From NCBI GenBank assembly GCA_024401095.1, contig JAKSLR010000005.1, positions 1-64,000 of the forward strand: a stretch of DNA of 64,000 nucleotides, read 5' to 3'. A program made the position numbers and the translations under genes. The stretch comes from Bacteroidaceae bacterium. Lineage in GTDB: Bacteria > Bacteroidota > Bacteroidia > Bacteroidales > Bacteroidaceae. Position 1 is the first letter of the stretch. Each line of letters opens with the position of its first letter. Of this stretch, positions 1 to 7,197 are shown piece by piece. The notes under the pieces are model-generated. The model searched no databases and was not told where the DNA came from. It saw only the letters and a list, made by a program, of their open reading frames with translations.

Positions 1-310
1 AGAGCTCGTAAATCTCTGGACGAATCGTTGTGTCGCGATAGATGTCCGACTCCAGTTGTCCGATGGCATCCTGTGCCTGGCGAGTACCTGTAACACGATG
101 CGGATAGTTGTCATGCATGCCTATGACCAAACGACCGCCACCTTCGTTGCAAAGGGCGATGACATAGCCAAGGATGCAGCGGCGACGATCCTTCGGATTG
201 GTCTTGCCTCGACCATCGTAGGATACGTTGCCACCTTCGCCCGCCTTGAACTCAACGCGGTCTTCGGATTCTCGCATCTGCTGGAGTTGCTGTATGGTGA
301 ATTTATTCAT
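1..310 (-). CDS. AlbA_2 / Schlafen-like DNA-binding domain protein, N-terminal part (cut by window edge)
   Basis: The minus strand is open from an ATG at 310 to the window edge, giving the first 103 residues. They begin MNKFTIQQLQQMRESEDRVE and continue with an E-F-K-x-G segment and a GGGRLVIGM segment, the usual hallmarks of the AlbA_2 (Schlafen-type, formerly AAA_4) domain. Family members are often transcriptional regulators or parts of mobile or defence-linked loci. The start lies 43 bases after the small XRE regulator on the same strand, so the two probably share a transcript. What follows the domain (often a helicase-like or winged-helix C-terminus) lies outside the window. The domain call is from motif recognition; the biological role is unknown. 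Confidence 0.75.
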   Translation of the reverse strand, partial: MNKFTIQQLQQMRESEDRVEFKAGEGGNVSYDGRGKTNPKDRRRCILGYVIALCNEGGGRLVIGMHDNYPHRVTGTRQAQDAIGQLESDIYRDTTIRPEIYEL

Positions 311-353
311 TATTGTTGCGGTCTTATTTAAAAAAGTTTGTTTGCAATCAAGA

Positions 354-569
354 TTATTTTTCTTGACTGAACTCATCTTGTCTTACCAACTCCTGTACTG
401 GCACTTCAAGTGCATTAGCGATAGCAATAAGTGCCTCAAGACTTGGTTGTGTAGTATTAGTCACCCACTTGGAAACAGTTGCTGGGTCTTTGCCCAATTT
501 GTCAGACAACCATTTGTTGTTCAGGTCGCGTTCTGCAAGTACAACTCTAATTCTATTTAATTTTGCCAT
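354..569 (-). CDS. Small XRE-family helix-turn-helix regulator
   Basis: A 71-residue protein that is almost wholly one Cro/C1-type helix-turn-helix: an N-terminal helix (LNRIRVVLAE), then NKWLSDKLGKDPATVSKW as the two DNA-contacting helices, then SLEALIAIANALEVPVQEL, typical of this fold. There is no effector domain. It sits just upstream of the AlbA_2 gene on the same strand. A -7-like element (TATTTTTG on the minus strand, 599-592) gives a leader of about 20 bases. Two copies of AAATACTnAAAA, thirty bases apart, cover and flank that element, so autoregulation is plausible. Its targets are not known. Confidence 0.85.
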   Translation of the reverse strand: MAKLNRIRVVLAERDLNNKWLSDKLGKDPATVSKWVTNTTQPSLEALIAIANALEVPVQELVRQDEFSQEK

Positions 570-591
570 GATTGAATCGCTTTGTTTGGTG

Positions 592-599
592 CAAAAATA
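592..599 (-). promoter_or_regulatory. -7 element of the XRE/AlbA_2 unit
   Basis: TATTTTTG read on the minus strand, matching TAnnTTTG, about 23 bases before the XRE start codon. It overlaps the first of two AAATACT repeats. Confidence 0.55.
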
Positions 600-637
600 C
601 TAAAAACAAATGACATAAATGCGGAAATACTCAAAAA
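595..637. repeat. Direct repeat pair, possible operator of the XRE regulator
   Basis: AAATACTAAAAA (595-606) and AAATACTCAAAAA (625-637) are spaced 30 bases start to start, close to three helical turns. The first copy overlaps the -7 element of the XRE gene. Operator function is inferred from position only. Confidence 0.4.
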
Positions 638-668
638 TCTGCGATAATAAGGCAAAATATTGTCAAAA

Positions 669-717
669 GCATCAATCTTTTGATGCAGATGTTCCAAAAT
701 ACACACGCATACGTGTG
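669..717. repeat. Two short inverted repeats in the gene-poor stretch 570-830
   Basis: GCATCAA-TCTT-TTGATGC (669-686) and CACACG-CATA-CGTGTG (702-717) are perfect hairpin-forming repeats with four-base loops. Neither is followed by a T-run, so they are not obvious terminators. They could be protein-binding sites or remnants of a mobile element end. Nothing else coding was found between 570 and 1101 on either strand. Confidence 0.4.
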
Positions 718-805
718 AAATAAGGTTCAGTTGCCACTTCTGGTTGTCAAGACCTAATCCAAATCAAGAAAATGTAGCAAAATAGTGCTTTTTTATGTGG
801 TTATT

Positions 806-837
806 TTTGGTTATTCGGGTATAAATTCTTACCTTTG
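806..837 (+). promoter_or_regulatory. Promoter of candidate small RNA
   Basis: TTTG at 806-809 and TACCTTTG at 830-837 are separated by 20 bases, a good Bacteroidota -33/-7 pair. No convincing plus-strand gene begins within the following 250 bases; transcription would run into a structured segment. Confidence 0.6.
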
Positions 838-843
838 CATCGG

Positions 844-1023
844 TTTTGTAACATGTTGATTATCAATGCTTATTTTGATTTTTGCGACATGTAAGCAACA
901 CCCAGTGCTAACGCATTGATAGTCAATATAAGTCGTTTTCGAGGAAGTGAAGTAATTCTTCGCTAGAAATAACATAAGGAAGTCCGTGTAGCTCACATAG
1001 AGTTGCACGGACTTTCTTGTTTT
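844..1023 (+). ncRNA. Candidate structured small RNA ending in an intrinsic terminator
   Basis: Downstream of the promoter at 806-837 lies about 180 bases without a supported reading frame but with strong structure. TTGATTATCAATGC (856-869) pairs with GCATTGATAGTCAA (913-926), 13 of 14 positions canonical plus one wobble. AAGTCCGTG (980-988) pairs with CACGGACTT (1006-1014) and is followed by TCTTGTTTT, a terminator. The size is like that of 6S RNA, but the two ends do not pair as expected for 6S, so no family is assigned. It could also act as a long leader for the PAQR gene at 1102 if the terminator is conditional. Confidence 0.45.
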
Positions 1024-1101
1024 CAAGAAGTTTTACAGGCACAAAGAGCATGATATTCAATCTTTTTTTGTAGCTTTACAACCTGAACAAATGCGCACCT
1101 G

Positions 1102-1740
1102 ATGAAAGACGTACCACAACTTTTCCAAGAAGAATCTTCCAATCACTGGACCCATCTGGTAGGAGTCATCTTTGCACTCTCCTGCATCTGGATGGTATGG
1201 CCTGCAGTTTCAATGGGTTGGCAATGGGCCATGGGTGTGCTGTTTTTCATCACCGGCATGTTTCTCATGTTCCTCTCGTCTACCATCTACCACTGGTTAC
1301 CCGAGGGAAAGGCACGCCGCATTCTGCGCAAATGTGACCACATCAGCATCTACGTCATGATAGCCTGTTCCTACACCCCAATCTGCATTGCCGTAGTGGG
1401 AGGTTGGCTGGGATGGACGATCTTTGGCGTGCTGTGGGCTGTAGTGATGGGTGGCACCATCTATAAGATTGTCGCGCTGGGGCGATATCCTCGCCTGTCG
1501 CTTGCCCTGTACCTGCTTATGGGATGGAGTGTAGTGTTCATAGCAAAGCCTGTCTATGAACAATTGTCAACCATTTCCCTTTTGCTTATTCTTCTAGAAG
1601 GGCTGCTTTACACGACAGGAACCTATTTCTTTGCCAAGGATACAAAGCGACACTACCATGCCATATGGCACGTATTTGTGCTGCTAGGCGCCATCTGCCA
1701 CTGGGCAGCCATCCTGTTTGTGATGTCCGACCGGTGGTAA
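1102..1740 (+). CDS. Hemolysin III / PAQR-family membrane protein
   Basis: A 212-residue integral membrane protein with about seven hydrophobic helices. It carries the PAQR/hemolysin III (YqfA/TrhA) signature: SSTIYH after the second helix, a CDH at the start of the next segment, and HAIWHVFVLLGAICHW near the C-terminus. These conserved His/Asp residues form the zinc site of PAQR proteins. Bacterial members are thought to act in membrane lipid homeostasis; the haemolysin name is historical. It stands alone, facing the convergent PAP2 gene 18 bases downstream. A weak TAGCTTTA element lies near 1071. The family call is firm; the function is uncertain. Confidence 0.9.
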   Translation: MKDVPQLFQEESSNHWTHLVGVIFALSCIWMVWPAVSMGWQWAMGVLFFITGMFLMFLSSTIYHWLPEGKARRILRKCDHISIYVMIACSYTPICIAVVGGWLGWTIFGVLWAVVMGGTIYKIVALGRYPRLSLALYLLMGWSVVFIAKPVYEQLSTISLLLILLEGLLYTTGTYFFAKDTKRHYHAIWHVFVLLGAICHWAAILFVMSDRW

Positions 1741-1758
1741 GGAAGTTTTCTATGCCTG

Positions 1759-2301
1759 TCAAAAGGAAAGGGCCAGGTGGACGCCATAGCTATCCTGCCC
1801 AAATGTGGCCGGAGCAATGGAAAGATCGCCCGACTTTGTGAAAGGATGGGTAAGAAGAAGGGCACTTCCCGCACCTAAAGCTGCGCCACCCAAGACATCC
1901 CACACATCGTGACGCTTGGCATGTACTCTACCCCATGCCACATAGGATGAGACAGCATAAGCCGGAACGCCCCACTTCCAGCCGTAACGCTTGAGGAGAA
2001 ACGAAGCACCATTGAAGGCTACCGCAGTATGGGTGCTGGGGAATGAATGGTGACCGGTACCATCGGGGCGGTCCTTCCGGATAACAGCCTCCAGTCCGTA
2101 ATTCAGAGCCAAGACAGCTGCAGAGCTGAATGCCAACTCCTTGATTCCCTCCTTATCGTTCTGTGCCAAAGCTGCTACAAAACCGGTAGCTGAAGGCAAG
2201 AGGCAAAGTACATCGGTAGAACGTTCTACCCCACTCTTGGACTGTGCAAAAAGAGCCTGGACTACAAACAGGCAAGCTGCAAAAAATACAAACCTTTTCA
2301 T
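1759..2301 (-). CDS. Secreted/membrane PAP2-family phosphatase
   Basis: About 180 residues with an N-terminal signal segment (MKRFVFFAACLFVVQALFAQ). The PAP2 (type 2 phosphatidic acid phosphatase) motifs are present in order: a KDRP segment, FPSTH, and GRVHAKRHDVWD with the catalytic histidine. The enzyme should remove phosphate from a lipid or prenyl phosphate at the periplasmic face of the membrane. The start at 2301 is chosen because the promoter element TATCTTTG on the minus strand (2330-2323) overlaps the upstream in-frame ATG at 2325; ATG at 2307 is an alternative. It converges on the PAQR gene. The substrate is unknown. Confidence 0.88.
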   Translation of the reverse strand: MKRFVFFAACLFVVQALFAQSKSGVERSTDVLCLLPSATGFVAALAQNDKEGIKELAFSSAAVLALNYGLEAVIRKDRPDGTGHHSFPSTHTAVAFNGASFLLKRYGWKWGVPAYAVSSYVAWGRVHAKRHDVWDVLGGAALGAGSALLLTHPFTKSGDLSIAPATFGQDSYGVHLALSF

Positions 2302-2322
2302 TCTCATTTCTTTTTCCCTTTG

Positions 2323-2330
2323 CAAAGATA
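2323..2330 (-). promoter_or_regulatory. -7 element of the PAP2 gene
   Basis: TATCTTTG on the minus strand, 22 bases before the chosen ATG at 2301. It rules out translation from the ATG at 2325. Confidence 0.6.
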
Positions 2331-2395
2331 AGCAGATTCGTCGGGAAGATTAGGGGTTTTCGTCTATTTATTTTTAGGATTTGAAGAGTTTTGCC

Positions 2396-2403
2396 TACCT
2401 TTG
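2396..2403 (+). promoter_or_regulatory. -7 element of the LytS/LytTR operon
   Basis: TACCTTTG ends only eight bases before the ATG at 2412, so the transcript should have almost no leader. It also excludes the in-frame TTG at 2391 as a start. Confidence 0.65.
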
Positions 2404-2411
2404 TAGCTGTC

Positions 2412-3656
2412 ATGGAAAAAAAGAGCAACAATTATCAGGAAAAACTGGCACACGTGCTGATCTGGGTCATTCTCTTCGGATCGCCTATCTTTATGATGGA
2501 CCGGAGCGAATCTGGACTGGACTGGATGGAAATCATTCACCGTATAGGAAACCCTACGGTGCTGTTCATCTTGTTCTATACCAATTATTTCTTTCTGGTT
2601 CCCAGATTGTTCCTGAAAAAAAAGAAAGCTTTTTATATCCTGATTAACATTGTTTTCTGTGTCCTGCTGTTCATAGGACAGATTCAATGGGAACGGGCAA
2701 CCACCGTAAAAGGCAGGCCAAGCCCATCGATTACAGAAATGTTCCAGATGAGCAAGGAACCTATGCCAGAACATGAGAGATCCGGCAAAGACATACACCC
2801 GGGAAAGACAGTAGAGAAGCCTGATTCCATAAAGGGCAGACACAAACTGGCCATGAACGACTCTGTCCGTCATCAGCGGCACCATCGCCAACCAAGAAGG
2901 GCTCCCGGACTAATGACCATTCTGGGTATACGCATTCCTTTTGGATTCATCTTCGTATTCCGTGACCTGATCATCTACATCATGTGCATCATGCTCTCCA
3001 TAACCACACGCATGAGCCGGAAATGGAGAGAATCTGAACAGGCCCTGCAGAAAGCAGAAATGGGACGTGTGGAGGCAGAACTCAAGAACCTGCGCAGCCA
3101 GATCAACCCCCATTTCCTGCTGAACACCCTGAACAACATCTATGCACTGATAGCCTTTGACCAAGACAAGGCACAGGAAACCGTGCAGGAACTGAGCAAG
3201 CTATTGCGCCATGTACTTTACGACAACCAGCAGCCTTTTGTACCACTGGACAGTGAAGTGGATTTCCTGAGAAGCTATGTGGAACTGATGAAAATACGCA
3301 TGCCAAAAACCGCTACAGTAACCGTGGAGAATGCCGTAACTTCGCCAAATAGCCTGACAGTGGCTCCCCTGCTGTTCATCTCACTGGTGGAGAACGCCTT
3401 CAAGCACGGAATAAGTGCCACAGAGAAGAGCTTCATCTCCATTAAAATGGATTATCAGAAAGAGAAAAATGCCCTACATTTCCGCATAGAGAACAGCAAT
3501 TTCCCTAAAAACGAAACCGACCGAAGCGGAAGTGGCATAGGACTGGAGCAAGTTCAGAGAAGACTGGAGCTGGTCTACCCAGAGCACTACAAGTGGGAAA
3601 AAGGCGTAAAGGAAGGCACCTATTTCTCTGATATCGTAATTCTATTAAATGCATGA
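2412..3656 (+). CDS. LytS/YehU-type sensor histidine kinase
   Basis: A 414-residue kinase of the His_kinase (LytS/AlgZ) family. Two hydrophobic segments lie in residues 13-95, followed by a basic, low-complexity loop (about 100-165) and another membrane segment (about 168-195). The phosphoacceptor box is LRSQINPHFLLNTLNN with His at about residue 234, and a C-terminal HATPase_c domain has the N-box SLVENAFKHG and the G-box GIGLEQVQRRL. The start follows from the promoter at 2396-2403. Its stop overlaps the start of the LytTR regulator by four bases (ATGA), and a third gene is coupled in the same way. The signal sensed is not known. Confidence 0.92.
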   Translation: MEKKSNNYQEKLAHVLIWVILFGSPIFMMDRSESGLDWMEIIHRIGNPTVLFILFYTNYFFLVPRLFLKKKKAFYILINIVFCVLLFIGQIQWERATTVKGRPSPSITEMFQMSKEPMPEHERSGKDIHPGKTVEKPDSIKGRHKLAMNDSVRHQRHHRQPRRAPGLMTILGIRIPFGFIFVFRDLIIYIMCIMLSITTRMSRKWRESEQALQKAEMGRVEAELKNLRSQINPHFLLNTLNNIYALIAFDQDKAQETVQELSKLLRHVLYDNQQPFVPLDSEVDFLRSYVELMKIRMPKTATVTVENAVTSPNSLTVAPLLFISLVENAFKHGISATEKSFISIKMDYQKEKNALHFRIENSNFPKNETDRSGSGIGLEQVQRRLELVYPEHYKWEKGVKEGTYFSDIVILLNA

Positions 3657-4408
3657 ATCCTATGAAACTGAGATGCGCTATTGTAGACGATGAACCCTTG
3701 GCTGTGGGCCTTTTGGAAAGCTATGCCAAGAAAACCCCGTTTCTGGAACTGGTGGGTACATACTCCAGTGCCATAGAAGCCCGGGAAGGAATTGCACAGG
3801 AACCTGTAGACCTGCTTTTCCTGGACATCCAGATGCCTGAGCTAAACGGAATGGAATTTGCCAAGACCGTGGACCAGGAGACACGCATCGTATTCACCAC
3901 CGCATTCAGCCAATATGCGCTGGAAGGATACCGTACCAATGCCTTGGATTATCTGCTCAAACCCATCAGCTACAATCAGTTCCTGGAAGCTGCTACCAAG
4001 GCTCAGCAATGGTTTGAACTGAAATCTCAGGCAGAACAGAAGGAGCAGACACCCGAAGGACAACCCGTCTTGCCGGAGAGCAAAGAGTTCTTCTACGTGA
4101 AAAGCGAGCACAGACTCATTAAAATCAACGTACAGGATATAACCTATATAGAAGGACTTAAGGACTATATCAAGATCTATCTGGAAAATCAGCCCAAAGC
4201 CATTCTTTCACTCATGCGCATGCGTTCACTGGAAGAATACCTCCCTTCGGACCAGTTCATGCGAATACATCGTTCTTACATCGTGAACATCAAGAAGATA
4301 GAACAGATAGAGCGAGGCCGAATCATCTTTGGCAAGAATTATATTCCAATCTCGGATACTTGCCGAGATGCCGTATTTGAATTTATAAATAAACATTCCA
4401 TACAATGA
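3653..4408 (+). CDS. LytTR-family response regulator
   Basis: A 251-residue two-domain regulator. The receiver domain (about residues 5-120) has the acidic pair VDDE, the phosphoacceptor Asp58 in LLFLDIQMPE, and a conserved Lys in YLLKPI. The C-terminal LytTR DNA-binding domain (about 145-248) includes YIEGLKDYIKIYL and RIHRSYIVNIKKI. It is the cognate partner of the preceding kinase: the ATG overlaps the kinase stop codon (ATGA). An in-frame ATG at 3662 is an alternative start. The third gene of the operon starts in the same overlapping way, so it may be a target or an accessory of this pathway. Confidence 0.93.
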   Translation: MNPMKLRCAIVDDEPLAVGLLESYAKKTPFLELVGTYSSAIEAREGIAQEPVDLLFLDIQMPELNGMEFAKTVDQETRIVFTTAFSQYALEGYRTNALDYLLKPISYNQFLEAATKAQQWFELKSQAEQKEQTPEGQPVLPESKEFFYVKSEHRLIKINVQDITYIEGLKDYIKIYLENQPKAILSLMRMRSLEEYLPSDQFMRIHRSYIVNIKKIEQIERGRIIFGKNYIPISDTCRDAVFEFINKHSIQ

Positions 4409-5361
4409 AAAAACTGTTATTAGCATGGCTGCTGTGCATTCCTGCAGTCCTCTTTGCACAAGAAGATCCCAAATACCTGGCAGGTGCTGTTCCTGAAGTG
4501 GACGGGAAAGTGGTATTTTCTCTGGATCTGGCTGTAGATGACCAGGACAAGGCCGCTGTTTACCAACACATGAAAAACTGGGCGGAAGACGTCTGCAAAC
4601 GCCCTGACGTGATAGACAACAAGAGCAGAATAGTCATAGAAAATGAGGCAAGCGGAGAAATAGGCGTTACCTGCGAGGAGTACATGGTCTTTTCCAGCGG
4701 TCTGGGTCTGGACCGTACACGCATCTTCTACAACCTGCGCATCAACTGTGATGCCGGACTGGCTAAAATCAGGATACAGAACATTCACTACCTGTATGAC
4801 GAAAACCGAAACGGCGGTACACGCTATAACGCAGAGGAAATCATTACAGACAAGGAATGTCTGACCAAGGACAAGACCAAGATGTACAAGCAGTTGGCCA
4901 AATTCCGCAAGAAGACCATCGACATGAAAGACAACCTCTTTGACTCTGCTTCCAAAGCCTTTGGATTCCAGCAGACCAACCAGGCTCGCAAAATAGAGCC
5001 TGCTGTGGTGCAGAAAGCCGAAGAGCCAAAAGCTGTAGAAGCAGCTCCTGTTCAGCAGGTTACAGCTGCACCTGTCAATGTACAGAAGAACGAGGAACCT
5101 GCAAAGAAAGCTGAAGAACCAAAGCCTGCAAAACGGACCCATATAGCTCCAGATTTAAGCAAAGTGGAAGTAAAGGATACCGTGAGCTTTACCGTTCAAG
5201 AAGGCTCTGCGCTCTATGAACTGCTGGAAAAAACCGGCAAAGCAACACTTACCATTATCTCGGAAAATGGAACAGCTCAGGTACTTCAGTTCCAGAAAGC
5301 AAGCAGTATAAAATCTGCTGATGGCAAGAGTTGCACATTCACTGGTGAACTGAGCAAATAA
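4405..5361 (+). CDS. Secreted DUF4468-domain protein
   Basis: A 318-residue exported protein with signal peptide MKKLLLAWLLCIPAVLFAQ. The N-terminal half (about 25-165) resembles the DUF4468 domain seen in Bacteroidota. Residues about 195-245 are a Pro/Glu/Lys/Ala-rich linker, and the last 70 residues form a separate small module (VKDTVSFTVQEGSALYELL). The start overlaps the LytTR regulator's stop codon (ATGA), so its production is tied to the two-component system. No enzymatic motif is visible. A periplasmic accessory or sensor role is inference from the coupling alone. Confidence 0.7.
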   Translation: MKKLLLAWLLCIPAVLFAQEDPKYLAGAVPEVDGKVVFSLDLAVDDQDKAAVYQHMKNWAEDVCKRPDVIDNKSRIVIENEASGEIGVTCEEYMVFSSGLGLDRTRIFYNLRINCDAGLAKIRIQNIHYLYDENRNGGTRYNAEEIITDKECLTKDKTKMYKQLAKFRKKTIDMKDNLFDSASKAFGFQQTNQARKIEPAVVQKAEEPKAVEAAPVQQVTAAPVNVQKNEEPAKKAEEPKPAKRTHIAPDLSKVEVKDTVSFTVQEGSALYELLEKTGKATLTIISENGTAQVLQFQKASSIKSADGKSCTFTGELSK

Positions 5362-5411
5362 TTTCACATAAAACGATACTAAACCGTTTCATCTGAAACG
5401 ACTTGAAAGAT

Positions 5412-5466
5412 TTAGCCATTCTATTCATGCTCAACATTTTAGCAATGAACAGAATGGCTAATTTTA
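5412..5466 (+). terminator. Terminator of the LytS/LytTR/DUF4468 operon
   Basis: TTAGCCATTCT (5412-5422) pairs with AGAATGGCTAA (5451-5461), followed by TTTTATTT. The inner arms ATTCATGCT and AGCAATGAA can extend the stem with a bulge. Confidence 0.75.
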
Positions 5467-5530
5467 TTTAACATTAAGTTAATAAGTGTTTATTATAAGA
5501 TTAGAAGCTTTTCCATGACAGTTTTTATAC

Positions 5531-5538
5531 TATCTTTG
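5531..5538 (+). promoter_or_regulatory. -7 element of the TPR-kor operon
   Basis: TATCTTTG ends 26 bases before the ATG of the TPR gene; the poorly conserved -33 region lies in the T-rich run near 5509. Confidence 0.6.
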
Positions 5539-5564
5539 CCAAGCTAATCATTGTAGAAGCAAGA

Positions 5565-5840
5565 ATGGAAGGATTGGACAATATAGTGGAGAAAATGAAC
5601 AAAGGAATGGTAAATGAAGCCATTGCAGAGTTAACCTCTCTTATCGCACAATCCGAAACACCTTCTGACACGACATATTATATCTTAGGCAACGCATACA
5701 GGAAGATTGGCGACTGGCAGCATGCACTGGATAATTACCTGCAAGCCATAGCCATTAACCCGGATTCTCCAGCTAAGCAAGCGTACACGATGGCCATGGA
5801 CATCTTGAACTTCTACAACAAAGACATGTTTAATCAATAA
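5565..5840 (+). CDS. Small TPR protein heading the kor operon
   Basis: A 91-residue cytoplasmic protein holding about two tetratricopeptide repeats. The clearest is TYYILGNAYRKIGDWQHALDNYLQAIAINPDS (about residues 38-68), preceded by a helix pair. It has no signal peptide or catalytic motif. It is the first gene after the promoter and is followed 22 bases later by the ferredoxin subunit, so it is co-transcribed with the oxidoreductase. TPR proteins act as protein-binding scaffolds; a role in assembling or docking the 2-oxoacid oxidoreductase is inference from position. Confidence 0.8.
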   Translation: MEGLDNIVEKMNKGMVNEAIAELTSLIAQSETPSDTTYYILGNAYRKIGDWQHALDNYLQAIAINPDSPAKQAYTMAMDILNFYNKDMFNQ

Positions 5841-5862
5841 AGTTATCATATAACAAGGTATT

Positions 5863-6093
5863 ATGGCAAAATTCAAAGGAGCTACCGTAGTAGACACGAA
5901 TCGCTGCAAAGGATGCAACCTGTGCGTAGTAGCCTGTCCACTGCACGTCTTAGCCCTGACAACCAAGAATGTGAATGCCAAGGGATACCCCTATGCTCAG
6001 ACCGTACTGGAAGACACTTGCAACGGCTGTTCTTCCTGCGCCATAGTTTGTCCGGATGGATGTATCTCCGTTTACCGTAAAAAAGTAGAGTAA
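5863..6093 (+). CDS. korD: 2-oxoacid:ferredoxin oxidoreductase, delta (2x[4Fe-4S]) subunit
   Basis: A 76-residue ferredoxin-like subunit. Two CxxCxxCxxxCP clusters are visible: Cys15/18/21/25 and Cys53/56/59/63, each able to bind a [4Fe-4S] centre. It passes electrons from the thiamine-bound intermediate on the beta subunit to ferredoxin. It lies one base before the alpha subunit and heads the D-A-B-C gene order common for 2-oxoglutarate (or branched-chain 2-oxoacid) ferredoxin oxidoreductases of anaerobes. Whether the substrate is 2-oxoglutarate (kor) or 3-methyl-2-oxobutanoate (vor) cannot be told from the sequence by eye. Confidence 0.88.
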   Translation: MAKFKGATVVDTNRCKGCNLCVVACPLHVLALTTKNVNAKGYPYAQTVLEDTCNGCSSCAIVCPDGCISVYRKKVE

Positions 6094-6094
6094 G

Positions 6095-7186
6095 ATGGCA
6101 GAACAGGAAGTCACACTAATGAAGGGTAATGAAGCCATTGCACATGCAGCCATACGCTGCGGAGCTGACGGTTATTTCGGTTACCCTATCACACCTCAGT
6201 CTGAGGTTTTGGAAACCTTAGCCGAGCAGAAGCCTTGGGAAACGACAGGCATGATGGTCGTACAGGCAGAGAGCGAGTTGGCCAGCATCAACATGGTCTA
6301 TGGCGGTGCTGCTGCAGGAAAGAAAGTATTTACTTCCAGCTCCAGTCCAGGTATCAGCCTCATGCAGGAAGGTATATCCTACATTGCTGCAGGTGAGCTG
6401 CCTGCACTTATAGTCAACGTCATGCGTGGAGGTCCCGGTCTGGGAACCATCCAGCCATCACAATCTGATTACTTCCAGGCTTGCAAGGGCGGTGGTCACG
6501 GAGACTATCATCTCATTGTCCTGGCTCCTGCCTCCGTACAGGAAATGGCAGATTTCGTAGATTTAGGATGGACGCTGGCATTCAAGCACAAGAATCCATG
6601 CATGATCCTGGCAGATGGTGTTATCGGCCAGATGATGGAGAAGGTGGTATTACCTCCTTTCAAGCCTCGCCGAACCGACGAAGAAATAGAAGCAGAATGT
6701 GGTTCATGGGCAACAACAGGCCGCAAGCATAAGCACAACAAAAACAACATTGTCACCACCTTGGAGCTCCGAAGCGAGGAAATGGAAGTGGTTAACCAGC
6801 GCCTGCAAGCCAAATACAGAATGCTGGAAGAAACAGAAGTACGCTATGAAGCTTACAACTGTGAGGGAGCTGATTACCTGATTACAGCTTTTGGATCGGC
6901 AGCCCGTATCGCCAAGAAAGCCATTGAGGTAGCTGCTCAGGAAGGCATCAAGGTAGGATTGCTTCGTCCGATTACACTGTGGCCTTTCCCAACTAAAATC
7001 ATCCACGAGTTGAGTAAAAACGTGAAAGGTATTCTCAGCGTGGAATTCAATGCAGGACAAATGGTTGAAGATGTTCGCATGGCAGCTGCCCCTGGCGTAC
7101 CAGTAGAACATTTTGGCCGATTGGGAGGAATCATCCCTAGTCCAGATGAAGTGATTGAAGCTTTGAAAAAGAAAATTATAAAATAA
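6095..7186 (+). CDS. korA: 2-oxoacid:ferredoxin oxidoreductase, alpha subunit
   Basis: A 363-residue subunit with the YPITPQSE segment of the pyrimidine-binding domain near the N-terminus (about residues 30-37). It continues with the glycine-rich TSSSSPGISLMQEG and a C-terminal transketolase-like domain (GLLRPITLWPFP, SVEFNAGQMVEDV). With the beta, gamma and delta subunits it catalyses CoA-dependent oxidative decarboxylation of a 2-oxoacid with reduction of ferredoxin, reversible in anaerobes. Length and motifs fit KorA/VorB. The ATG starts one base after korD, so the two are co-translated. The exact substrate is uncertain. Confidence 0.9.
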   Translation: MAEQEVTLMKGNEAIAHAAIRCGADGYFGYPITPQSEVLETLAEQKPWETTGMMVVQAESELASINMVYGGAAAGKKVFTSSSSPGISLMQEGISYIAAGELPALIVNVMRGGPGLGTIQPSQSDYFQACKGGGHGDYHLIVLAPASVQEMADFVDLGWTLAFKHKNPCMILADGVIGQMMEKVVLPPFKPRRTDEEIEAECGSWATTGRKHKHNKNNIVTTLELRSEEMEVVNQRLQAKYRMLEETEVRYEAYNCEGADYLITAFGSAARIAKKAIEVAAQEGIKVGLLRPITLWPFPTKIIHELSKNVKGILSVEFNAGQMVEDVRMAAAPGVPVEHFGRLGGIIPSPDEVIEALKKKIIK

Positions 7187-7197
7187 AAAATAAAGCT

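Noticed and set aside
844..1023. 6S RNA
   Set aside because: The length fits, but the 5' and 3' ends do not form the closing stem and no long bulged rod is visible.
829..1026. Minus-strand 65-codon frame across the candidate small RNA
   Set aside because: It runs through a strong hairpin terminator and has no promoter or family; the noncoding reading explains the sequence better.
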